NCBI GenBank assembly: GCA_013329905.1
Contig: DUJH01000023.1
Coordinates: 19,167 to 33,138, forward strand
Direction: 5' to 3'
Length of the DNA stretch: 13,972 nucleotides
DNA from: Candidatus Thalassarchaeaceae archaeon
GTDB taxonomy: Archaea > Thermoplasmatota > Poseidoniia > Poseidoniales > Thalassarchaeaceae
This document shows positions 1-6,156 of the stretch, in pieces. Below the pieces are notes generated by a model, which searched no databases, had not been told where the DNA came from, and saw only the letters and a program-made list of their open reading frames with translations. Made by a program: the position numbers and the translations under genes. The first letter of the stretch is position 1, and the number at the start of each line of letters is the position of its first letter.

Positions 1-885
1 ATCTGTTGCGTAGCGAATCGGTGGGTTCATCTTCAGACGTGTACCGATTCGCTCGACATCATTCTCGTCAAAAGTGAGGTGCTGCGGGCAAGTTTCAGTA
101 GTGATTAGGTCACCTTTGTTGGCTGCCAACCAGTCGGCTTCGACTCCGGTTGTCAGGTGAAGAACGTGGAGTCGGTGATCGTGGTCCTTTGCTAGGGCAG
201 AGGCTCTTTGGGTGGCTAGAAGCGCTGTTGCCTCGTCGCGCCATTCTGCATGGGCTGCGATATCGGTGCGATGTTCGAATTCAGGCCAGCGTGCGTTCAG
301 TCGATCTTCATCCTCGGCGTGAGTCGCGATGATGCCACCGGTATTTGCAAAAATGTTCTCAAGATGCTTCTGTTGATGGACGAGAAGGTCGCCAGTGCTA
401 CTTCCCATGAAGACCTTGATTCCACAGATTCCGTCTGTTGGTGATGGAGCATCCGGAGTACCTACTGCATCTTGTAGGTCCGAAACATTGTCGGGAGTGG
501 CTCCGATGAAGAATCCGTGGTGGTTCACTCCATTGCGTCCAGCCGAGTCAATTTTCGATTGTATAGAGGCGAGGGTCGTAGCGGCAGGGACGTTATTTGG
601 CATATCGAGGAAGGCGGTTACACCACCCGCTACTGCAGCCCTACTACCACTTCCGATGTCTTCTCGATCGGGCTGACCAGGCTCGCGGAAATGCACCTGT
701 GGATCGATTGCGCCGGGAAGCAGATGAAGGCCAGTGGCGTCAAGAATTGATTCTGATTCTTCTGGCTCGAGACCACCACCTGGGGCGACCGTGAGAATCT
801 GAGCATCGGCGACTCTCAGGTCTCCCTCAACAATCCGATCCGAGAGAACAAGAGAAGCGTTCTGAATCAGCAATCGTCCACTCAT
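1..885 (-). CDS. pyrC: Dihydroorotase (cyclic amidohydrolase), C-terminus cut by window edge
   Basis: This open frame starts at the ATG read from 885 and runs off base 1 after 295 codons without a stop. Dihydroorotase cyclises carbamoyl-aspartate to dihydroorotate in de novo pyrimidine synthesis and acts in the cytoplasm. Family marks seen: LLPGAIDPQVHFREPG around residues 55-70, followed by GGVTAFLDMPN (88-97), the segment GIKVFMGSSTG (155-165) whose Lys157 fits the carboxylated bridging lysine, THAEDE with His189, and HVLHLTT with His243, both candidate zinc ligands. The usual D-x-H-x-H has Gln63 in place of the first His, as I recall from some dihydroorotase subfamilies. An AAGGGA stretch about 7 nt before the ATG is a possible ribosome site. 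The catalytic Asp region lies outside the window. Allantoinase or hydantoinase is possible but less likely given the FREPG and MGSSTG signatures. Confidence 0.88.
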   Translation of the reverse strand, partial: MSGRLLIQNASLVLSDRIVEGDLRVADAQILTVAPGGGLEPEESESILDATGLHLLPGAIDPQVHFREPGQPDREDIGSGSRAAVAGGVTAFLDMPNNVPAATTLASIQSKIDSAGRNGVNHHGFFIGATPDNVSDLQDAVGTPDAPSPTDGICGIKVFMGSSTGDLLVHQQKHLENIFANTGGIIATHAEDEDRLNARWPEFEHRTDIAAHAEWRDEATALLATQRASALAKDHDHRLHVLHLTTGVEADWLAANKGDLITTETCPQHLTFDENDVERIGTRLKMNPPIRYATD

Positions 886-960
886 GTCTTGTCCCTTCTA
901 TTCCGGGAGGCTGGCATCTCAAGACTGTTCGCCTTAGAGGGAGGTGATTCTGCCATCCCG

Positions 961-979
961 CTCGCTTCAAATAAGCGAG
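961..979 (+). promoter_or_regulatory. Perfect palindrome with TATA-like core upstream of the initiator tRNA
   Basis: CTCGCTT at 961-967 is the exact reverse complement of AAGCGAG at 973-979, with the loop CAAAT between them. The AT-rich string TTCAAATAAG (966-975) lies about 20-29 bp before the tRNA 5' end, which is where an archaeal TATA box should sit. I therefore read this as the likely core promoter of the tRNA, embedded in an inverted repeat. The TATA call is inferred from position and base composition only. Confidence 0.5.
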
Positions 980-994
980 GCCGCAGCGGGGGGC

Positions 995-1072
995 AGCGAG
1001 TTGGAGTAGCCAGGTTATCTCGTCGGGCTCATAACCCGGAGACCGGTGGTTCAAATCCACCACTCGCTACCA
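995..1072 (+). tRNA. Initiator tRNA-Met (CAT anticodon)
   Basis: The full cloverleaf can be drawn. The acceptor stem AGCGAGT (995-1001) pairs with ACTCGCT (1062-1068) over 7 bp. The D arm uses GAG/CTC. The anticodon stem TCGGG (1023-1027) pairs with CCCGG (1035-1039) around the loop CTCATAA, with anticodon CAT at 1030-1032. The T arm is GGTGG-TTCAAAT-CCACC (1045-1061). The discriminator is A1069 and CCA (1070-1072) is encoded. Two features identify an initiator rather than an elongator or Ile2 tRNA: the A1-U72 pair typical of archaeal initiators, and three consecutive G-C pairs at the bottom of the anticodon stem. The 5' part AGCGAGTTGGAGTAGCCAGG also resembles archaeal initiator tRNAs I know. 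No intron is present. Its job is to deliver the first methionine at start codons. Confidence 0.95.
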
Positions 1073-1106
1073 TTCTCTTCACACATAGCGCGCACCTGAT
1101 ATTACA

Positions 1107-1175
1107 AAAGTGAATGAAAACTGAAAGTGAACATTCAATTGACTGCGCGGCTGTTAGTAGTGTAATTCACTTTCA
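1107..1175 (+). promoter_or_regulatory. Cluster of TGAAAGTGAA-type repeats upstream of radA (candidate operator)
   Basis: AAAGTGAA occurs twice in direct orientation (1107-1114 and 1124-1131). The longer second copy, TGAAAGTGAA (1122-1131), is matched by its exact reverse complement TTCACTTTCA at 1166-1175, so the arms form a 10-bp inverted repeat with 34 bp between them. The 14-mer AACTGAAAGTGAAC (1119-1132) recurs perfectly at 8773-8786, directly before hel308. The arrangement suits a transcription-factor site or an upstream promoter element. No regulator is identifiable in the window. Confidence 0.45.
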
Positions 1176-1210
1176 AAATAAGTTTAGGGGTCCTTCTGTT
1201 CTTCATATAC
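1166..1210 (+). promoter_or_regulatory. Candidate radA core promoter
   Basis: Two AT-rich candidates lie before radA. The first is TTCAAAATAAG at 1173-1183, nearly the same as the TATA-like TTCAAATAAG in front of the initiator tRNA; it would give a leader of about 45 nt. The second is TTCATATACC around 1202-1211, which would start transcription near 1232 and give a leader just long enough for the ribosome site. The sequence alone does not decide between them. Confidence 0.4.
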
Positions 1211-1238
1211 CGTCGAATCCAGACCATCGCTATACAAC

Positions 1239-1244
1239 AGGTGA
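1239..1244 (+). promoter_or_regulatory. Shine-Dalgarno site of radA
   Basis: AGGTGA lies 5 nt before the ATG at 1250 and fits pairing with the 16S rRNA tail. It supports this start codon and shows that at least some genes here are not leaderless. Confidence 0.7.
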
Positions 1245-1249
1245 GATAG

Positions 1250-2260
1250 ATGACTGAGAAGACAGCAAGTGAGAAGTTAGATGATGATAATGAGTCGATA
1301 GTTATCGATGTGGATGAGGAGCAGGCAACGATCGAAGATCTGCCGGGCGTGGGTCCAGCGACCGCAGAGAAGTTGCGGGAAGCGGGATTCGAAGAATTAC
1401 TAGCAATCGCAGTGATGAGCCCGAATGAATTGGCTGAGCAGGCCGAGCTAGGCGAGGCCGTATCTTCGAAAATCATCCAGGGCGCCAAGAAGATGGCTAA
1501 CATTGGCGGCTTCATATCAGGAAACAAATTACTCGAGCGCCGCCGTCAGGTACAGAAACTAACCTCCGGATCAGGGAATCTCGACGAGTTGCTTGGTGGA
1601 GGATTCGAGACTCAAGCTATCGTCGAAGTCTACGGCGAGTTCGGCAGTGGAAAGACACAGATTGGTCACCAACTCGCTGTCAATACGATTCTGCCTCTTG
1701 AGCAAGGTGGGTTTGATGGTGAAGTATTCTACATCGACACCGAAGACACCTTCCGACCCGAGAGGATTGCACAGATGTGTGAGGGTGTCGGGCTCAACCC
1801 GGATGCCGTCCTCGATCGCATCCACGTCGCACGAGCATACAACTCAGCCCACCAGATACTGCTCGTTGACGAGATCAAGAAGCTCTCGAAGAATGTCGAT
1901 GTGAAACTCATCATCGTTGATTCGCTGACGAGTCACTTCCGTGCAGAATATGTCGGACGAGGCATGCTTGCGCCACGACAGCAAAAACTCAATCGACACA
2001 TGAAGGAGCTCAAGCAACTTTCAGATATTCACAATGCTCTGATTCTCGTAACCAACCAAGTCATGTCGAAGCCAGACTCGATGTGGGGTGACCCAACGAG
2101 GGCCATCGGAGGCCACATCGTTGCTCACGCCAGTACATTCCGTCTCTACCTCAGGAAGTCGAAGGGAGGGCGAAGGATCGCCCGTCTCGTCGACAGTCCT
2201 AACCTACCTGAGGGAGAGGCAGTGTTCACCGTGACTGCCGAGGGTCTCAGGGATGATTGA
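1250..2260 (+). CDS. radA: DNA repair and recombination protein RadA
   Basis: RadA is the archaeal RecA/Rad51 recombinase: it forms filaments on single-stranded DNA and drives homologous pairing and strand exchange in double-strand break and fork repair. The 336-residue length is close to the family norm. An acidic N-terminal tail (1-30) precedes the helix-hairpin-helix domain ([12 protein letters not shown], 31-42). A linker carries GFISG (87-91), matching the euryarchaeal FxSG form of the polymerisation motif. The ATPase core has Walker A GEFGSGKT (129-136), Walker B LIIVDS (220-225) and the DNA-binding loop region around [16 protein letters not shown] (267-282). The C-terminal [21 protein letters not shown] is typical. 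No intein is present. The ATG has a good ribosome site. The end overlaps the convergent transporter gene by 14 bp. RadB is excluded by the N-terminal domain and full length. Confidence 0.98.
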   Translation: MTEKTASEKLDDDNESIVIDVDEEQATIEDLPGVGPATAEKLREAGFEELLAIAVMSPNELAEQAELGEAVSSKIIQGAKKMANIGGFISGNKLLERRRQVQKLTSGSGNLDELLGGGFETQAIVEVYGEFGSGKTQIGHQLAVNTILPLEQGGFDGEVFYIDTEDTFRPERIAQMCEGVGLNPDAVLDRIHVARAYNSAHQILLVDEIKKLSKNVDVKLIIVDSLTSHFRAEYVGRGMLAPRQQKLNRHMKELKQLSDIHNALILVTNQVMSKPDSMWGDPTRAIGGHIVAHASTFRLYLRKSKGGRRIARLVDSPNLPEGEAVFTVTAEGLRDD

Positions 2261-3527
2261 TTCCTGCCTGGCCCTCGGGGTCCGAGTGTGTATCGAACCA
2301 CTGCTTGAACAGTATGGTAGATATCGCATAGGCGACTGCCATGATGACGAATGGAGTGCGGTAGTCTCCTGATGCCATCAGAGTCGCCCCCAGATATCCT
2401 GCGATGGCCATCAGGCCAGCGCTGAAGAAGCGGGAGATGCCTACGAAAGTAGCTCTCTCGCTGATCTCGAGTTTGCTCATAGTGAATGCCTCCATCACGG
2501 GATTCGACATGTTGAACAGAGTATTGCGCAAAACCCAAGCCAATCCCGCTATCGATACGACCGTTGTCGGCGTTGCGAGTTCGGGTGCAAAACCAATCAT
2601 CAGAATGAAAGGAATCGCGGCCAAACGTGTCCAAATGATTGTCGTAACCTCGCCGAGTCGGTCGACAACGAGAGGCACGAGGAATGCACCAATTGACAGT
2701 GCCAATGACGATGCCGCGTAAATCATTCCAATCTCGTGTTCGTGCGCCTGGATGGAACCATGTTCGTGGAAGAAGACGTTTCCTAGGCGCACTACAAATC
2801 CAGACCCCAGGCCGATGAAGGCTGATACAATTACGAAGTGCTTGATGGTGATTGGATTTTTGATACCGCTAAACAATCCACGCCCCGTCTCTTTCTCCTC
2901 GGCTGGTATATCCAGCTTCTTCAGAAGAACGGCTGGAATCAGGGAGAGGAACCACCATCCGATAGCGAATTGCACAGCCAATCGGTAAGCCTCGATGGTG
3001 CCGATGTCATACACATCACCTAGGTAGGCTGGGAGGAATCCAGCAACAATTGCTCCCATCATTGCAGCTAATGTCCTGAATCCTGAACCGACTGCGAAGA
3101 GGTGAATTCTTTCGCTCGGTTGAGAATTTTCGGCCATGAATGGAACCTCGGTTACGTGGTGCAGCGACCCGAAACCGGAAGCGATTGCTGAGAAAGCCAG
3201 AATAGTCGTTGGATCTTCACTGGTAATCAAAATCATTGAGCAGACAGCGCCTCCGCCATCCCCAATAATGAATCCCCATTTTCTATCGAGGCTGTCTGCT
3301 AATTTACCGGCTGGAATCGCTGAGAGAGCGCCGGCAACCCCCATGACTGCGATACGCAAGCCGATGAAAGCGATGCCAAGTTCGGGCAGAATCAGAAGCA
3401 GATAGAGATTGAATAGAACTTCCCAAGCTCCGTGAATGACATCCATTCCGAATATGTGAAGCAAGTACATTCGGGCGTTCCAGCTGAACTGTTTGACGCG
3501 TCCGAAATAACTCAGTTCATCTTCCAA
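2247..3527 (-). CDS. Major facilitator superfamily (MFS) transporter
   Basis: The 426-residue protein is strongly hydrophobic over its length and fits about 12 membrane helices. The loop after helix 2 carries [12 protein letters not shown] (74-85), a recognisable form of MFS motif A (GxLaDrxGrk). MFS carriers move small solutes across the cytoplasmic membrane by proton- or solute-coupled exchange; the substrate cannot be read from the sequence. It starts with TTG, supported by GAGGTG 5 nt upstream and by the 9-bp spacing to the M3 peptidase gene ending at 3537. The next in-frame ATG would remove the first helix region. Its position behind an oligopeptidase hints at uptake or export of peptides, amino acids or related compounds, which is inference only. 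The 3' end overlaps convergent radA by 14 bp. Confidence 0.85.
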   Translation of the reverse strand: MEDELSYFGRVKQFSWNARMYLLHIFGMDVIHGAWEVLFNLYLLLILPELGIAFIGLRIAVMGVAGALSAIPAGKLADSLDRKWGFIIGDGGGAVCSMILITSEDPTTILAFSAIASGFGSLHHVTEVPFMAENSQPSERIHLFAVGSGFRTLAAMMGAIVAGFLPAYLGDVYDIGTIEAYRLAVQFAIGWWFLSLIPAVLLKKLDIPAEEKETGRGLFSGIKNPITIKHFVIVSAFIGLGSGFVVRLGNVFFHEHGSIQAHEHEIGMIYAASSLALSIGAFLVPLVVDRLGEVTTIIWTRLAAIPFILMIGFAPELATPTTVVSIAGLAWVLRNTLFNMSNPVMEAFTMSKLEISERATFVGISRFFSAGLMAIAGYLGATLMASGDYRTPFVIMAVAYAISTILFKQWFDTHSDPEGQAGINHP

Positions 3528-3532
3528 ATCGG

Positions 3533-3538
3533 CACCTC
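3533..3538 (-). promoter_or_regulatory. Shine-Dalgarno site supporting the TTG start of the MFS gene
   Basis: Read on the minus strand, GAGGTG is followed by CCGAT and then TTG. The first bases of the site are inside the TGA stop of the peptidase gene, so a terminating ribosome would stand directly over it. This favours translational coupling. Confidence 0.65.
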
Positions 3539-5219
3539 AGACGGGAATCTCCGTGAGGGCGTTGTCAATCTCACCGATGAGGCTGCCGAGATGCGACTCT
3601 GAGAAAGAAAGTGTGAGACCGCTGGCCTCGAATAACTCGGTCAAACCACGCGTATAGCCCAATGCGAGTCCAGATTTGTAGCGGGCGAGAGCGTCTTGTT
3701 TGTCGCGTCGGTGGTATTGCCACATTTGCAGCGCTCCGAGTTGGGCGATTCCGTATTCGACGTAGTAAAACGGCACTCCGAAGAGGTGACCCTGACGCTG
3801 CCAAGAGACCTCTCGAATGTCTTCGAACCCATTCATGTTCACCTTTGGTCCGAAACGCTCGCTCAACTCCAACCACTTTTCCGCTCGCTCCTCCCTCGTG
3901 TGCTCCGGGTTGGCGTATATCCAGTGCTGGAAGGCGTCGATGGTTGCAATCCATGGCATTAGCGCAATGATGTCTTCAAGGTGGCTTCTGCGGGCTCGAT
4001 TTGCCTCCTCCGAGCTGTAGAACTGTTCCCACTGAGGGTGCGTGAGTAATTCCATCGCCATCGATGCGACTTCTGCAAATTCAATAGGAGCATCGCGCTC
4101 ATGGATGAGATCTAGATGTCCAGAATAGAAGGAATGGAAGGCGTGTCCAGCCTCGTGAATCATTGTCTCTACGTTACGCTGTGTCCCTGCTGCGTTCATG
4201 AAAATGAATGGAAGGCGACTCTTCTGCAGGTAGTACTGGTAGCCACCCGGTGCCTTCCCTTTTCGGCTGTCGAGGTCAAGGCAATCATTCGCATCGAGCA
4301 GATCGAAGTAATTGCCCAATTCATCTGACATCTCGTGGAAGATGCTTGAGCAGCCGTCGACCATCTCCTGCACTTCCTTGAAGGGCTGGAGAGGTGGTCG
4401 TCCGTGGATGTCCACACCCATGTCCCATGGACGAAGGGCATCGAGAGCGAGTGCTTCGCGTCGCTCCTCGTCTGTGCGGTGGCGTAGTGGCTGGCAGATT
4501 GCTTCGATTGAGTTGTGAAATTCAAGGCAGTCATCGATTGTATAATCGAAGCGATGCATTGCTGCGAACATGTATTGTTGATATCCCTCAAATCCAGCGT
4601 TGGTTGCAATTTTATGACGGATTGCGATCAGTTCATCGTAGATTTCTGAGATTCGCTCGTTGTCTTCATAGCGTCGCTCTGCTACCGATTTCCACGCTGC
4701 TTGGCGGATTTCTCGATCAGTATTCTCAAGATATATTGCCATCTGAGCGAAGGTCTTCTGCTCTCCATCGAATTCAACCATCTGAGCTCCACAAATCTCG
4801 TTGTATTCGGTGACAAGTTTGGTGGCTTGGGTCTGCAGTGGGATGTTCTCCTCGCGGAAGATTTCGATATTTGTGGTGAGACCTTTGATGAGTATTTCGT
4901 AACGTTCTGGTAATTCACCAACCGCATCGTGTTCGACTATGCGCCGGTTGAGGATATCGCTGTATTCTGAGAGTTTAGGTTCAACATTTTCGACGAAGTC
5001 CATCCAGGACTTTTGGATGGCTTCGTCGTCAGTATGACAGGTCATATCGATGTACAGTCTCGCCCTGGCTTCTGAGATTATTTCTGAGAGCGCAGACCTA
5101 TCGGCAATGAATGTCTTGAGGCAACCGGCACAACTCAGAGTACGGTCACGTAAGTCGTTCATGTGTGGTTCAATTGCGGGCCAAGACGCGCCGTCTAGGT
5201 CATCGGAAACGAAGCTCAT
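3537..5219 (-). CDS. M3-family zinc oligopeptidase (oligoendopeptidase F-like)
   Basis: This is a cytoplasmic metallopeptidase expected to cut short peptides. The 560-residue length fits the PepF/M3B group. The zinc site is HEAGH at 355-359, with Glu383 in EFAEVAS as the likely third ligand, matching the E in FVEAPS of thimet-type enzymes. The M3 core continues with FGVPFYYVEYGIAQLGALQMW (480-500), a conserved substrate-pocket helix in PepF-like enzymes. The N-terminal half is helical and charged, as expected for the lid domain. There is no signal peptide or membrane segment. The ATG is supported by GAGGGAG 4 nt upstream. The gene sits 9 bp after the zinc-ribbon gene and 9 bp before the transporter gene. 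The exact subfamily and substrates are not determined. Confidence 0.93.
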   Translation of the reverse strand: MSFVSDDLDGASWPAIEPHMNDLRDRTLSCAGCLKTFIADRSALSEIISEARARLYIDMTCHTDDEAIQKSWMDFVENVEPKLSEYSDILNRRIVEHDAVGELPERYEILIKGLTTNIEIFREENIPLQTQATKLVTEYNEICGAQMVEFDGEQKTFAQMAIYLENTDREIRQAAWKSVAERRYEDNERISEIYDELIAIRHKIATNAGFEGYQQYMFAAMHRFDYTIDDCLEFHNSIEAICQPLRHRTDEERREALALDALRPWDMGVDIHGRPPLQPFKEVQEMVDGCSSIFHEMSDELGNYFDLLDANDCLDLDSRKGKAPGGYQYYLQKSRLPFIFMNAAGTQRNVETMIHEAGHAFHSFYSGHLDLIHERDAPIEFAEVASMAMELLTHPQWEQFYSSEEANRARRSHLEDIIALMPWIATIDAFQHWIYANPEHTREERAEKWLELSERFGPKVNMNGFEDIREVSWQRQGHLFGVPFYYVEYGIAQLGALQMWQYHRRDKQDALARYKSGLALGYTRGLTELFEASGLTLSFSESHLGSLIGEIDNALTEIPV

Positions 5220-5223
5220 GTTA

Positions 5224-5230
5224 CTCCCTC
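5224..5230 (-). promoter_or_regulatory. Shine-Dalgarno site of the M3 peptidase, overlapping the upstream stop codon
   Basis: On the minus strand TGAGGGAGTAACATG joins the stop TGA of the zinc-ribbon gene, the ribosome site GAGGGAG and the peptidase ATG. The site shares bases with the stop codon, the same arrangement as at the next junction. Confidence 0.65.
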
Positions 5231-5477
5231 AGTCATTGCGAGTCGGCTGTGGTCCAGTAGGGTGAGGGCCTTCTTGGCGGCTGTATTTTTGCCGCTTCCA
5301 CTTGGCTGCATCTGAATGGGTTTTCTCACGAATTTCTTCGATTGCTTCGTGCTCGGGGTTCTCTCGTTCAATCCAGCAGGCGGTGCAGTAGCGTTTCCCC
5401 TCGTGGTCGACAAAGTTGCTTGGCGTGCATCCTACACTGCAGACTGTGCAGGTTCTGAATCCGTGGAATCTTGACAT
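5229..5477 (-). CDS. Small zinc-ribbon protein of unknown function
   Basis: I do not recognise a named family. The 82-residue protein has CTVC (Cys10, Cys13) and CTAC (Cys31, Cys34), an 18-residue spacing that suits a four-cysteine zinc ribbon; a fifth Cys (17) lies between. A charged helix (about 36-55) and a basic, proline-containing tail follow (KWKRQKYSRQ...). It could bind nucleic acid or a protein partner, but that is only what small ribbons often do. I prefer the ATG at 5477. An in-frame GTG at 5504 would add nine residues. Its stop lies 9 bp before the M3 peptidase start, so the two are probably co-translated. Confidence 0.75.
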   Translation of the reverse strand: MSRFHGFRTCTVCSVGCTPSNFVDHEGKRYCTACWIERENPEHEAIEEIREKTHSDAAKWKRQKYSRQEGPHPTGPQPTRND

Positions 5478-5514
5478 GTTATCACGCAGCCGGTGGGGAC
5501 TCACGCCTATCAGT

Positions 5515-5533
5515 TTGACCCCAAAGGGGTCAA
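5515..5533 (-). other. Perfect GC-rich hairpin across the stop codon of the Cgi121-like gene
   Basis: TTGACCCC (5515-5522) and GGGGTCAA (5526-5533) are exact reverse complements with a 3-nt loop. In the minus-strand transcript the stem includes the TGA stop of the Cgi121-like gene. No U tract follows, so this is not a standard intrinsic terminator. It could be an RNA processing or stability element, or an attenuator between hel308-cgi121 and the downstream three genes. Confidence 0.5.
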
Positions 5534-6120
5534 TTCAGAAGGTCTGCCATGGCTGCGTGAACAAGGAAGGCGGATTCAAGTTTTGATGTGTCTGAGCCTT
5601 CCTCGGATGTTGTATATCCGAGTCTGTCGAGGCCGTCTTGAGTTGGGAGTGGGCGCCTCGGAATTAGTTCTGACTTGAGGTGGAGCATCAATCTCTGCGC
5701 CTCAATTGTTGCATCGTTGAACGATTCTCGCGGGATCTCTACAACTTCCTTTGCCTCTGAGTCATAGGGGTCCACACCGCCGGAATCTGGAAGTTGAACA
5801 ATCCATGCCGATTGGTCACCTGAGCGTAGGCCTGCTCTCTCAAAGGCGGCCTTGATCTGGTGGGTTCCGGAGATTAGTCGCAGGAATTCTGTGTCTACGT
5901 TATTCCCTACCATTTCGTTTCGAAGTTCTCTTCGCCTGAGTGAGTGCCAAGCTGTCCATAGGTGAATTTCGCTGGCTGCAGCATCGAATGCCATCAGCAG
6001 CCATCGTTCGCTTGGCCGCCACTCGTTGAAGACGCCGACGATAGTTCTCGGGTCATCAAGAGGCTCGCTGAATCGGATCCCCCAGGCCGGAAACCAAGGA
6101 ACCCTGTGTTCATCAGCCAT
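5530..6120 (-). CDS. Probable KEOPS complex subunit Cgi121
   Basis: KEOPS makes the t6A base at position 37 of ANN-decoding tRNAs; Cgi121 binds the tRNA 3' CCA end and the Bud32 kinase. The call rests on the central segment around residues 52-110: a helix with IHLWTAWHSLRRR, then TEFLRLISGTHQIKAAFERAGL, which matches the family pattern EFLlylaGtrQIkeAie.vG, followed by a hydrophobic strand (AWIVQLP). The C-terminal helix SAFLVHAAMADLL also fits. At 196 residues it is slightly longer than typical archaeal Cgi121. It lies 36 bp after hel308 on the same strand; I recall cgi121 next to hel308 in other euryarchaea. No clear ribosome site is seen before the ATG. Overall similarity is weak, so a structure or profile comparison should settle it. 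Confidence 0.72.
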   Translation of the reverse strand: MADEHRVPWFPAWGIRFSEPLDDPRTIVGVFNEWRPSERWLLMAFDAAASEIHLWTAWHSLRRRELRNEMVGNNVDTEFLRLISGTHQIKAAFERAGLRSGDQSAWIVQLPDSGGVDPYDSEAKEVVEIPRESFNDATIEAQRLMLHLKSELIPRRPLPTQDGLDRLGYTTSEEGSDTSKLESAFLVHAAMADLLN

Positions 6121-6156
6121 GGGCGGCGATGACTTCTGACTGATGAAGACTACAGG

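Noticed and set aside
995..1072. Elongator tRNA-Met or tRNA-Ile2 (CAT) identity
   Set aside because: A1-U72 and the three G-C pairs next to the anticodon loop are archaeal initiator features.
1135..1527. 130-codon open frame on the minus strand opposite the radA start
   Set aside because: It covers the N-terminus and upstream region of a clear radA, has no recognisable motif and no ribosome site; it is a frame shadow.
4196..4609. 137-codon minus-strand frame within the M3 peptidase gene
   Set aside because: It is another frame of the same strand inside a gene with intact catalytic motifs on both sides; no sign of a frameshift or true second gene.
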